64,000 bases of DNA from Amycolatopsis thailandensis. Its GTDB lineage: Bacteria; Actinomycetota; Actinomycetes; Mycobacteriales; Pseudonocardiaceae. Numbering within the stretch: position 1 is the first letter of the stretch; every line of letters begins with the position of its first letter. The position numbers and the translations under genes were made by a program. Below are positions 24,823 to 33,944 of this stretch, piece by piece. The notes under the pieces were generated by a model. That model saw only the letters and a program-made list of their open reading frames with translations. It was not told the DNA's origin and made no database searches. Location of the stretch: NCBI RefSeq assembly GCF_002234405.1, contig NZ_NMQT01000083.1, positions 34,002 through 98,001 on the forward strand, written 5' to 3'.

Positions 24823-25008
24823 ATGAACGACAGCAAAAGCGTCCTGGTCACCGCCTCTCTCTGGCTCGTCCTCCTCGTCAGCGCCGCCACCAACTCGATC
24901 GGTCAGTTCGCGGGGATGGACGGGACCATCCGCATGATCGCGGGCGCCGTCTCGGTCGTCTGCATCGTGCTTCTGATCATCCGTTACGTGGCCAAACGCA
25001 GGGCGTGA
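24823..25008 (+). CDS. Small two-helix membrane protein
   Basis: 61 residues, mostly two transmembrane helices (about residues 7-26 and 33-54), with a positively charged end KRRA that should stay in the cytoplasm. ATG 24823 is preferred over an upstream in-frame ATG because the protein then begins with a normal soluble start MNDSKS. No family assignment. The gene stands alone between the HelD gene and the minus-strand island. Confidence 0.68.
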   Translation: MNDSKSVLVTASLWLVLLVSAATNSIGQFAGMDGTIRMIAGAVSVVCIVLLIIRYVAKRRA

Positions 25009-25056
25009 ACACACGGCCTGCCCGGCTGGTCTTTCGGGGCTCCTGTTCCCGGTCCT

Positions 25057-25111
25057 TGTTCCCAATGTCGCATTGGAGACGCTCAGCGACACGAATGCGA
25101 CATTGGGAACA
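25057..25111. repeat. Palindromic element with perfect 18-bp arms
   Basis: TGTTCCCAATGTCGCATT (25057-25074) and its exact complement (25094-25111) around a 19-base loop. It lies between the convergent ends of the small membrane gene (plus) and the S9/beta-lactamase fusion gene (minus), so it can act as a terminator for both. The loop contains GACGCTCA, the complement of the octamer found in the loop of the otherwise unrelated hairpin at 14468-14514. Confidence 0.75.
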
Positions 25112-25158
25112 TCCGCCGCCGACGCAACAGCGGTCAGGAAAGTCATATTTGACTCCCC

Positions 25159-28100
25159 TCAATAGGACACCTTCGGCGTCGCGCGCACGCCGTAGTGCAA
25201 GTACGGCTCACCGGTCGACAAGGTGTAGAAGGTCACCGGCATCCAGGTCTGGGCACCCGGCTCCCGGCAGACGTAGAGCGAGTCGGCCACCGGGACCAGG
25301 TCGAACTCCATCGTCTTCTCCGGCATCAAGTCCGCGAGCGGACCCGTGACGGTCTGCCGCAGCCGGAGACCGTCCCCTTCGGACAGAACCTCCATCCGCA
25401 CCCCGGCCCGTTCGTAGACGCCGACGTGCCTCGAACCGTCGACGGTGACCGGGATCGCGGGCGGCTCCAGCGGTTTCGGCATCGCCACGTCGGCGAGTTC
25501 CGCGAAGATCTCCCGGTACAGCTCCTGGAACAGGTCGCGGGTGTTGCCGCCGTTGGTGAGCAGCGTGACGGCGAGCCCCTGGGCGGGCAGCAGTCGCAGG
25601 AACGCCGACTGTCCGATCGTGTTGCCGTCGTGGCCGATGACGCGCTGACCGCTCCAGTCGTCGCGGATCCAGCCGAGCCCCCAGGAATCGCCGAGCGAAT
25701 GCTTGTCGGGGATGTCGGCCTGCTTCGAGGCCATCGCGGTCGCGGACGCGGTCGTCAGGATCCGCTCACCGGCCGGGGTGAGGCCGCCGGTCAGGTGCAG
25801 CCGGGCGAATCCGAGGACGTCCTTGGTCGTGGCGGTGATCAGGCCGGCCGGGCCCATGTTCCTGGGCAGTCCCCAGATCGGCGCGGGCCGCGGTTCCTTG
25901 TCCGCGTCGGGGACGTGACCGACGGCGGCACGGAACATCAGCGCTTCCTCGGGCAGGGTCACGGTGTGGGTGAGGCCGAGCGGGGCGAACAGCTTCTCCC
26001 GCATCGCGGCGTCCCAGGTCTGCCCGGTGAGCTTCTCGATCACCCGGCCCATCAGCACGAAACCCGAGTTGCAGTAAGAGAAAGTCTCGCCGAGAGGATG
26101 GTTCTGCGCGGCCTGGTCGAGGATCTCGACGTAGCGCTCCAGCGTGTCGTCACCACGGCCGGTGTCGGTGAAGACGTCGCCGTCGATCCCGCTGGTGTGC
26201 GTCAGCAGATGCCGCATGGTCACCTGCTTGGCGACGTCCGGGTCGGCCAGCCGCAGTTCCGGGACGACGTCGGAGATCGGCGCGTCCAGATCGAGGAGCC
26301 CTTCGTCGACCAGCTGCATCACCACGGTCGAGGTCCACACCTTGGAGATCGACCCGATCTGGAACACCGAGTCCTCGGTGACCTCGACCCCGGTCGCCGT
26401 GTTGAGCACGCCGTAGGAGGCGTGTACCTCAGTGCCTTCCACGTCTTCGCCGACCCGGGTGATGCCCAGCGCGGCACCGGGGACGCGGTGCTTGCGCGCG
26501 AGTTCGGCCAGGCGCCGTCGCCAGTGCTCCGCTTCGATCGGCACCCGCGACACTCCGCCCACCGGCACGGCGTACTGCTCGACCCAGTCGAGGATCCGCC
26601 GGTTGTAGTCGAGCCGGTGCGAGGGCGGGCCGTCGAGGATGAACAGATGCGACGCGCCCGGGTACAGCACCATCCGGGACGGGACGCCGCGCGCCCGCAG
26701 GGCGCCGAACCACTGCTCGGCCTGGCCGACCGGGCACCGATCGTCCTCCGCGCCCTGGATCACCAGCGTCGGCGTCCGCACCTGGTCGACCTTCGAGAAC
26801 GGCGAGAACTGCTCGTTGGCCTGGTCCCAGGACGTGCCGCCGAGTTCGCCGACGGCCAGGTAGTACCCGGCGTCGGAGGTACCTCCCATGCTGGTCAGAT
26901 CGCTGACCACGCCACCGGTGACGGCGGCGGCGAAACGGTTGTCGCGGCTGGTCAGATAGCAGGTCATGAACCCGCCGTAGCTATAGCCCGACACGGCGAG
27001 CCGGTCCGCGTCGGCGATCCCTTCGGCGACGAGCTGGTCCAGCGGTTCGAGGAAGTCGGGGGAATCGGCGGTGCCCCACGCGCCGACGGCGCCCGTGAAG
27101 AAGTCCTCGCCGTAACCGTCGCTGCCTCGCGGGTTGAGCAGCAGCACCACCCAACCTCGCGCGACGAGCGCCTGGTGATAGAGGTGGACCGAGTCGGCCG
27201 CGCCGTTCCAGGCGTTGTGCGGGCCGCCGTGGATGTCGAGCAGCAGCGGCGCGGCGCCGGAGCGGGCCGGGTCCCGCAGCAGCCAGCCGTGGACGACGGT
27301 GCCGTCGCCGATGGTGAATTCCCGTTCCTCGCGCCGGAAAAGCTCGATCTCGGCGACAGCGGCGCCGTGCCGGGTGCGCACGTCGACGTCGCCTGTCTCC
27401 GGATCGACGACCGCGATCTCGCCGAACGAGGTCTCCGTGGCCAGCGCGACCACCGCTCGGGCCCCCGCGATGTCCATTCCGGACACCACGTTGCCGGCGC
27501 CCGCCAGGACGGCGCGCGGATTCCCGCCGTCGACGTCCACTCGGTACAGATGGGTACAGCCGCGGTCGCGGAGGCCGAACAGTACGGAACCGCCGTCCGC
27601 GGTCAGCTGAGGAAGCGCGCCCGGGTAACCCGCGCCACCGGCCATCACGTTGCGGTCCAAGGAAGCCGCCAGGTCGACGGACTCGCCGTCGTCGAGCGGG
27701 ACCCGCAGCAGCCCGAGGTGACCGACCCGCGTGTCGGCCCGGCCGACCACCAGCAGCGCGTCACCGTCCGCGGTCCAGCCGACGGTGCCCGCCATACCCT
27801 CACCGGAGCCGACCAGCCGCGGCTCGGACGTCTTCGTCGTGACGTCGAGAACGTAGGCACCGGAACGGAAAGTCAGGTCCGCGTCGGCGTCCCGCCCGGC
27901 GGAGAACGCCAGGTGGGTGCCGTCCGGCGACCAGGCGGGGTCGCCGGCGTGCCAATCGCCGAAGGTGACCTGCCGGACTTCCTTCGTGGCGACGTCGAGG
28001 ACGTGCAGGTGCTTGCGGATGGTCTTGATCAGCCCGGCGCCGTCGGCCTTGAAGTCCAGCCGGTCCGCCACCACCGGCGCGTTCGGCGCGGGTTCGCCAC

Positions 28101-28491
28101 CGGCCAGGTCGACGGCGGCCGAGAACGCGATCTTGCCGCCGTCCGGGCTCCACACCGGCGAGCCCGCCCCGAGCGGGAGTTCGGTGATCTGTTCGGCCTC
28201 CCCGCCCGACGACGGCAGGAACCACAGCTGCGGCGGGCCGTCCTTGGCGCGGAGGAACGCGATCCGCGCGCCGTCCGGCGCCCACTTCGGCGCCAGGTCG
28301 GCGGTTCCGCGTGTCAGCTGCCGGGCTTCTCCGGTAGTGGCGCCGACCTCCCAGAGCGTGTGCGTGTTCCGGTCCTCGTCGCGGTCCGCGGTGCGCAGGA
28401 CGTAGACGATCCGTTCGCCGTCCGGCGACAGCGAAGGCTGGCTGGGGACGGCGATTCCGTACAGGTCGTCGAGACCGAGACGTCGGGTCAT
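25159..28491 (-). CDS. Fusion: S9 prolyl-oligopeptidase plus class C beta-lactamase-like domain
   Basis: 1110 residues. Residues about 1-390 form a WD40/TolB-like beta-propeller with repeated SPDG..IAF/VYV blades. Residues about 400-660 are an S9 alpha/beta-hydrolase with nucleophile Ser504 in GYSYGGFM, an Asp in the GAEDDRCP region and a His in GASHLF. From about 670 a complete serine beta-lactamase/DD-peptidase fold follows: SISK with Ser714 and Lys717, HTSG, FSYCNSGF (Y-x-N) and GHDGNTIG. The two enzymes are in one uninterrupted frame. ATG 28491 has AGAGGAG upstream and forms an ATGA overlap with the upstream ATPase gene. No signal peptide, so it should act in the cytoplasm on peptides brought in by the coupled importer. 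Last gene of the island operon. Confidence 0.93.
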   Translation of the reverse strand: MTRRLGLDDLYGIAVPSQPSLSPDGERIVYVLRTADRDEDRNTHTLWEVGATTGEARQLTRGTADLAPKWAPDGARIAFLRAKDGPPQLWFLPSSGGEAEQITELPLGAGSPVWSPDGGKIAFSAAVDLAGGEPAPNAPVVADRLDFKADGAGLIKTIRKHLHVLDVATKEVRQVTFGDWHAGDPAWSPDGTHLAFSAGRDADADLTFRSGAYVLDVTTKTSEPRLVGSGEGMAGTVGWTADGDALLVVGRADTRVGHLGLLRVPLDDGESVDLAASLDRNVMAGGAGYPGALPQLTADGGSVLFGLRDRGCTHLYRVDVDGGNPRAVLAGAGNVVSGMDIAGARAVVALATETSFGEIAVVDPETGDVDVRTRHGAAVAEIELFRREEREFTIGDGTVVHGWLLRDPARSGAAPLLLDIHGGPHNAWNGAADSVHLYHQALVARGWVVLLLNPRGSDGYGEDFFTGAVGAWGTADSPDFLEPLDQLVAEGIADADRLAVSGYSYGGFMTCYLTSRDNRFAAAVTGGVVSDLTSMGGTSDAGYYLAVGELGGTSWDQANEQFSPFSKVDQVRTPTLVIQGAEDDRCPVGQAEQWFGALRARGVPSRMVLYPGASHLFILDGPPSHRLDYNRRILDWVEQYAVPVGGVSRVPIEAEHWRRRLAELARKHRVPGAALGITRVGEDVEGTEVHASYGVLNTATGVEVTEDSVFQIGSISKVWTSTVVMQLVDEGLLDLDAPISDVVPELRLADPDVAKQVTMRHLLTHTSGIDGDVFTDTGRGDDTLERYVEILDQAAQNHPLGETFSYCNSGFVLMGRVIEKLTGQTWDAAMREKLFAPLGLTHTVTLPEEALMFRAAVGHVPDADKEPRPAPIWGLPRNMGPAGLITATTKDVLGFARLHLTGGLTPAGERILTTASATAMASKQADIPDKHSLGDSWGLGWIRDDWSGQRVIGHDGNTIGQSAFLRLLPAQGLAVTLLTNGGNTRDLFQELYREIFAELADVAMPKPLEPPAIPVTVDGSRHVGVYERAGVRMEVLSEGDGLRLRQTVTGPLADLMPEKTMEFDLVPVADSLYVCREPGAQTWMPVTFYTLSTGEPYLHYGVRATPKVSY

Positions 28492-29480
28492 GGTGCGCTT
28501 GCTCCTCTGGGGATCGCGAGCCGGCGGCTCTCGTTTTCGCTGAAATGGCAGGCCGCCGAATGACGTCGGTGTGCCGCGTCGGCGGCGGGATCCGCCTGGA
28601 GACAGAGCTCGCGGTCGGCGCGCACGAGCGGGCCGACCGGACAGCGTGTGTGGTAGCGGCATCCGGCGGGCGGATGGTGCGGGTCGGCGGGCTCGGTGTC
28701 GGCGGTCGCCGCGTCCTCACCGGTGCCGAGCAAGGAGGTGTGCGCGGAAGGCGCCGCGGCGAGCAGGTCACGGGTGTAGGGATGCTGGGGATCCGTGAGC
28801 ACCTGCTCAGCCGGGCCGACCTCGACGATCCGGCCGAGGTACATCACGGCGACGACGTCGCTGAGGTAACGGATCACCGCGAGGTTGTGGGAGATGAACA
28901 GCATCGACAGGCCCAGCCGCCGTTGCACGGACCGGACGAGGTTGAGCACCGCGCCCTGCACCGAGACGTCGAGCGCCGAGGTGATCTCGTCCGCGATCAG
29001 CACCTCGGGCCGTCCGGCCAGCGCGCGGGCGAGCGCCACCCGTTGCCGCTGGCCGCCGGAAAGCTGCCGTGGCAGGTGCCCGGCGCGATCCGGATCGAGG
29101 TTGACCAGTTCCAGCAGCCGGGCGACCTCGTCCCGGCGTGCGCCGCGACCGGAAAGGACACCGCGCGGGATCGCCTCGGTGATCGACTCCCCGATGCTCA
29201 TCCGGGGGTCCAAAGAGGAATACGGATCCTGGAACACCATCTGCAACGGAGGACGCCTTGGCAGTTTCCGGACGTCCACCCCGCCCAGCAGGACCCGTCC
29301 GGAGCTGACCGGCGAAAGCCCGACGGCGGCACGGGCGAGCGTCGATTTGCCCGAGCCCGATTCGCCGACGAGCCCGACGACCTGTCCGGAAGGGACGGTC
29401 AGCCCGACCCGGTCGACGGCGGTGAGACCGCGCCGTCCGCCGTATCGCACGCTCACCGCGTCGAAGACGAGATCGCTCAC
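28488..29480 (-). CDS. Oligopeptide/dipeptide ABC importer ATP-binding protein (DppF/OppF type)
   Basis: 330-residue ATPase with Walker A GESGSGKST, signature LSGGQRQR and Walker B VLIADEITSALD. The C-terminal oligopeptide-transporter extension shows HPYTRDLLAAAP and a CRYHTRCP-type cysteine cluster, which in this family can bind an iron-sulfur centre. GTG 29480 overlaps the upstream stop (GTGA), and its own stop overlaps the start of the S9/beta-lactamase fusion (ATGA), so it is translationally coupled on both sides. It is the second ATPase of the importer. Confidence 0.93.
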   Translation of the reverse strand: MSDLVFDAVSVRYGGRRGLTAVDRVGLTVPSGQVVGLVGESGSGKSTLARAAVGLSPVSSGRVLLGGVDVRKLPRRPPLQMVFQDPYSSLDPRMSIGESITEAIPRGVLSGRGARRDEVARLLELVNLDPDRAGHLPRQLSGGQRQRVALARALAGRPEVLIADEITSALDVSVQGAVLNLVRSVQRRLGLSMLFISHNLAVIRYLSDVVAVMYLGRIVEVGPAEQVLTDPQHPYTRDLLAAAPSAHTSLLGTGEDAATADTEPADPHHPPAGCRYHTRCPVGPLVRADRELCLQADPAADAAHRRHSAACHFSENESRRLAIPRGASAP

Positions 29481-31357
29481 TCCGCACCTCCGGCGGTCAC
29501 GGTTTCCTTGACGGGCAACGAAGACGCCTCCCAGCACGCGACGCGATGCCCGGATTCCACGCGTTCCAGCACCGGGTCTTCGAGACGGCACCGGTCGGTC
29601 ACCGCGGGGCACCGGTCGGCGAAGGCACAGCCGGTGGGCACGCGATCCGGTTCCGGCGGACGGCCGGGGATCACCGCGAGCGGCGCGTCACGATCGGTCT
29701 CCAGGTCGAGCGTCGCGGCCAGCAAGGCCCTGGTGTAGGGATGCCTCGGCGTCCCCGCCGACGGCATGTCCTCCACGACCCGGCCCGCGTACATGACCAG
29801 CATCCGCTCGCAGGTCTGCGAGACGACCGCGATGTCGTGGCTGATCAGGATGATCGCCGTGTCCCGTTCGGCCCTTGTCCGCGCCAGCAGCCGTAACAGC
29901 TGCCGCTGCACGGTGACGTCGAGCGCGGTGGTCGGTTCGTCGGCGATGATCAGCCGCGGGTCGCCCATCAGCCCCATGCCGATCATCGCGCGCTGCCGCA
30001 TCCCGCCGGAGAACTCGTGCGGGTACTGCTTCGCACGCCGTTCGGCGGCCGGGATCCGCACCGCGCGCAACCGGTCCACGGCCCGTTCGAACGCCTTGGC
30101 ACGCGGAAGGCCTTGGTGCTGTTCGGCGACCTCGGCCAGCTGACGGCCGATCCGCCTGGTCGGGTTGAACGAGGTCATCGGATCCTGGAACACCATCGCC
30201 AGCGACGTGCCGAGCAGCCCGCGCGACTCCCGTTCCGGGGTCTTCAGCAACGGTTTCCCGGCGAAATCGAGCCTGTCCGCGGTGACCACGGCCGGCGCTT
30301 CGACCAGCCGTGACACCGCCAGCCCGGTCAGGCTCTTCCCCGAACCCGACTCTCCGACGACGCCGATCGCCTCGCCCGCGTGGACGGTGAAGCTCACGCC
30401 GCGCACCGGCACGGTCCAGCCCGCCGGACGGGGGAAAGCCACCTGGAGGTTCTCGACCACCAGCACGGCGTCGTCACGGTCTTCGGCGACGCTCTCCCTG
30501 GCGGGAACGGCCTTCCGCGGTGCGAGCTTGCGCAGCCCGGTGCGGACACCGATCACGCCGGCCACGGTCTCCCCCGCCAGGTTGAAGGCGAGCCCGGCCA
30601 GCACCACCGCGACACCCGGCGCGAGCGCCGCCGCCGGATTGACGTAGATCCCGTTGAGCCCTTCGCCGAGCAGCCGTCCCCAGTCGTACTCCGGCGCCTG
30701 GACACCGATGCCGAGGAACGAAAGCCCGGCGAACGCCAGCAGCGAGGCGCCCGCGCCGATGGTCGCGTTCACCACCAGCGTTTCACCGATGTTGGGCAGG
30801 ACGTGCCGGACGAGCAGCCGGATCCGGCCGACGCCGGAGATCCGCGCGGCGGACACGAAGTCCTGACCCGCCACGGAAGCCGACAACGTCTGCGCAAGCC
30901 GGGCGAACGCCGGTGCCAGCGCGAACCCGACCGCCAGCACCGCACCGTGGGTACCGACCCCGAAGATGACCGAGAAGAACAGCACCAGCAGCAGCCCGGG
31001 GAACGCGACAGCGATGTTCACCGCCGAGGTGATCAGCCGGGCGGCAGGCCGTGGCAGCAGCGACGGCAACGTGCCGAGGACGAGTCCGGTCACCACCCCG
31101 ATCACCGTCGCGAACACCGCCAGCAGTACCGAAAGCCGGGTCGCCACCAGGACACGGAAGAGGATGTCGCGGCCGAGGTCGTCGGTGCCCAGCCAATGCG
31201 CCGCCGACGGCCCTTGCGCGATGGCCTCGGTGTCGATCTCGAAGGCGTTGTCGTGCCACAGGATCGGGGCGAACACCGTGAGCACGAGCACCAGGAACAG
31301 CAGGACCGCCGAAAACGCGCCGACCGGCGTGCGCAGGGCCGCGAACCATTTCGCCAT
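29477..31357 (-). CDS. Fused oligopeptide ABC permease-ATPase (DppC-DppD in one chain)
   Basis: 626 residues. Residues about 1-285 are a DppC-type permease (first helix near residues 15-35, LGTDDLGRD motif, then the EAA-type loop around AARISGVGRIRLLVRHVLPN). Residues about 300-615 are a DppD-type ATPase with GESGSGKS, FSGGMRQR, IIADEPTTALDVT, and the family C-terminus HPYTRALL and GCAFADRCP. In most bacteria these are two genes. The linker of about 20 residues (KLAPRKAVPARESVAEDRDD) shows a clean fusion without a frameshift. The start ATG 31357 lies one base from the upstream permease stop. Confidence 0.92.
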   Translation of the reverse strand: MAKWFAALRTPVGAFSAVLLFLVLVLTVFAPILWHDNAFEIDTEAIAQGPSAAHWLGTDDLGRDILFRVLVATRLSVLLAVFATVIGVVTGLVLGTLPSLLPRPAARLITSAVNIAVAFPGLLLVLFFSVIFGVGTHGAVLAVGFALAPAFARLAQTLSASVAGQDFVSAARISGVGRIRLLVRHVLPNIGETLVVNATIGAGASLLAFAGLSFLGIGVQAPEYDWGRLLGEGLNGIYVNPAAALAPGVAVVLAGLAFNLAGETVAGVIGVRTGLRKLAPRKAVPARESVAEDRDDAVLVVENLQVAFPRPAGWTVPVRGVSFTVHAGEAIGVVGESGSGKSLTGLAVSRLVEAPAVVTADRLDFAGKPLLKTPERESRGLLGTSLAMVFQDPMTSFNPTRRIGRQLAEVAEQHQGLPRAKAFERAVDRLRAVRIPAAERRAKQYPHEFSGGMRQRAMIGMGLMGDPRLIIADEPTTALDVTVQRQLLRLLARTRAERDTAIILISHDIAVVSQTCERMLVMYAGRVVEDMPSAGTPRHPYTRALLAATLDLETDRDAPLAVIPGRPPEPDRVPTGCAFADRCPAVTDRCRLEDPVLERVESGHRVACWEASSLPVKETVTAGGAE

Positions 31358-31358
31358 C

Positions 31359-32339
31359 TCAGTTCTCCCGGATCGTCGAACGCGGATCGAGGGCGGCCAG
31401 CAGCACGTCCACCGTCAGGTTCACCAGCAGCACCCCGATGCCGTAGACCAGCACGATCGCCTGCACCAGCGGATAGTCCTTCTGGAGGATCGACTGCGTG
31501 ATGGTGGAACCGAGGCCGGGCCAGGCGAACACGGTCTCCACCAGCACCGTCCCCGCCACCATCCCGGTCAGCATCAGCCCGCCCATGGTCAGCGTCGCGG
31601 TCAGCGCGTTCGGCAGCGCGTGCCGCAGGTACACCAGCCGCGCGGGCAACCGTTTCGCCCGCGCGGTGCGGATGAAGTCGTTGCCCAGCACGGAAAGCGT
31701 CTCCACCCGGACGATGCGGGAGAGCACCGAGGCCGGGCCGAGCGCGAGCGCGATCACCGGGAGCACGAACGAGGTCGCGTCCGCGTTCCCGGCGACCGGG
31801 AACCAGCCGAGCCGGACCGCGAAGAACGCGACCAGCGCGACGGCGAGCAGGAACTCCGGGATGGCCGCGAGCAGCACGGTCGTCGAGGTGAAGGCCAGTT
31901 CGCCGCCCCGGCGCCGTCCGCCCCGGGTCAGCACGGCGAACAGCAGGCCCAGCGGGATCGCCACCGCGATCACCACCGCGAAGGCGGGCAACGCCAGCTG
32001 GAGGGTGGCGGGCAGCCGGTCCCCGATCACCTCGGAGACCGGCTGCCCGCTCGTCATCGACGTCCCGAAGTCACCGGTGACCAGCCCGCCGAGGTAGTGG
32101 ACGTACTGCGACCACAACGGATCGTCGAGGCCGAGCGCCGCCCGCCGCGCGTTCACCAGTTCCACCGGCGCGGTGAGCCCGAGCGCCGCCCGGACCGGGT
32201 CGCCGGGGATCAGCTGGATCATCAGGAACGCCATGGTGACCAGCACCCACAGCGAAACCGCGAACCGGCCGAGGCGGCGCACCGCGAACGAGAGCCAGGG
32301 GCTGCCGCGCAGTCCCGACGGCGCGAGCGCGACCGCCAT
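31359..32339 (-). CDS. Oligopeptide/dipeptide ABC importer permease (DppB type)
   Basis: 326-residue membrane protein of six helices (first about residues 27-47, then about 115-140, 155-180, 190-215, 255-280 and 300-320). The periplasmic loop contains LIPGDPVRAALGL and ARRALGLDDPLWSQYVHYLGGLVTGDFG, both hallmarks of DppB/OppB. It overlaps the stop of the upstream binding-protein gene by one base (TGATG) and is followed immediately by the fused permease-ATPase. Confidence 0.93.
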   Translation of the reverse strand: MAVALAPSGLRGSPWLSFAVRRLGRFAVSLWVLVTMAFLMIQLIPGDPVRAALGLTAPVELVNARRAALGLDDPLWSQYVHYLGGLVTGDFGTSMTSGQPVSEVIGDRLPATLQLALPAFAVVIAVAIPLGLLFAVLTRGGRRRGGELAFTSTTVLLAAIPEFLLAVALVAFFAVRLGWFPVAGNADATSFVLPVIALALGPASVLSRIVRVETLSVLGNDFIRTARAKRLPARLVYLRHALPNALTATLTMGGLMLTGMVAGTVLVETVFAWPGLGSTITQSILQKDYPLVQAIVLVYGIGVLLVNLTVDVLLAALDPRSTIREN

Positions 32340-33935
32340 CAGCTGTACATCCGGACGCTCGACGGTTCGATCGTGCCGAAGTTGACCTTGAACCGCGCGT
32401 TGCTGCCGAAGATCGGGACGACCGAGTTGACGTACGGCACGACGTCCAGCCGCTCGATGAGCGCCGATTCCGCGGCGAGCCAGGTCGCGCAGCCGGAGTC
32501 ACCCGGCAGCTGCGCCGCCTTCGCGGCTTCCGACGTGTACTTCTCGTTCTCGATGTGCGCGAAGTTCGTCCCGGCGGGCGGCTTCGGCCCGGACACGAAC
32601 GAGCTGACCTGACTCGGCAGCAACAGGGTCACCGGCGCGAGCGAGATGTCCCACTCACCGGTGTTGAAGAGCACCTGCTGGTCCCCGGGCTGTCGAGGCC
32701 CTTGAGCGTGACGTCGGCGCCGGCGGCCTTCCACGACTGCTGCATCAATTCGGCCGCGGAAGCCATCGTCGGCCCCAGCTGGGTTCCGTAGATCGCGGTG
32801 AGCGCGAGCCGTTTGCCGTCCTTGACCCGCACGCCGTCCGCGCCCGGCTTCCACCCGGCCGCGTCGAGGGCCGACTTGGCCGCGGCGACGTCGAACGCGG
32901 GCAGCTTGCCGCTCACCGCGTCGCCCGCGCACGCCCTGGGTTCGGTGGTGACCATGCCCTGGCTGGGCGCCCCGGCGCCGCTGGTGAGCACCTTGCCGAT
33001 CTGGGCCAGGTCGAGCGCCTGCACCAGCGCGCGGCGGACGGCCTGATCGGCACCGGCACGGCCCGGCGCCTGGTTGAAGAACATCTCGCCCATCGGCACG
33101 ACCATCTCGCCGTGGAACAACTTCTGGGCGCGGAGGCGCTGCTGATCCTGACCGGTGATCCGGGCGGCGTTGAGCTCACCCGACAGCAGCAGGTTCGACG
33201 TGGTCGTCATGTTCTGGACGACCCGGAAGACGACCTTTTCCGGCAAACCAGGCTGGTCGCGCTTCCAGTCGCCCGGTCCCCACGCGTAGTCCTTCCGCCG
33301 GGTGAGGGTGTAGTGGTCGTTGGGCACGATCTCGGTCATGGTGAACATGCCGGTGCCGTACTTCCCCTTGGCCAGCGCCTGCCGGTCGGTCACGCCCTTG
33401 CCGCAGACGATCGGCATCCCGCCGAGGTTGCGCAGCAGGAACGCGTCCGGCGCCCCGCTGGTGAGGGTGATCGTCCGGGCCGCGTCGTCGGCGGTCGCCT
33501 TGGTTCCGGGCGCGACGGTGAGCCCGGACATCGGGGACTTGTTGGCGGGGTCCCCGACGAAGTTGATGTTCGCGGCGACGTCGCTCGCGGTCAACGGCGC
33601 GCCGTCGTCGCAGGTGACTCCGTTCCGCAGGGTGAAGGAGGCCGTGGTCGTGGTGGCCTCGAACTTCTCGGCGAGTCCCGGGATCGGTTTCCCGGTCTCG
33701 TCGAGGTTGATCAGGCTGTCATAGAGGTAGCGGCCGATTTCGAGAGCGGTCGAGAGCACGGTCATCGCCGGGTCCAGCGCTCCCGGGTCGGTCCCGATCG
33801 CCATGGTGAAGGTCTTGCCTTCGGTGAGTTTCTGGTTCGCGGTCCGGTCCTGCCCGGATTGCGACGTCCCCCGCACGCGCTCACGGTCAAGGCCACCACG
33901 CTCGCGATCGCGGCGGTGAGCCGGGCTTTCTTCAT
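32339..33935 (-). pseudogene. Peptide ABC importer binding lipoprotein, interrupted by two frameshifts
   Basis: Family 5 solute-binding protein (about 530 residues when reconstructed). The ATG at 33935, with AGGAG upstream, begins a lipoprotein signal MKKARLTAAIASVVALTVSAC, with Cys21 in the lipobox. At the C-run 33868-33872 (G-run on the coding strand) the frame changes, and the mature protein continues from GTSQSGQDRTANQKL. At 32683-32689 (CCCCGGG) it changes again, and the C-terminus (QQVLFNTGEWDISLAPV onward to the stop at 32339) is read in a third frame. At both points one extra G in the coding-strand homopolymer restores the frame. Either the gene is a recent pseudogene or two homopolymer miscalls are present. 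All neighbours are intact, which makes base-calling error a real possibility. Confidence 0.85.
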
Positions 33936-33944
33936 GCGGTTCTC

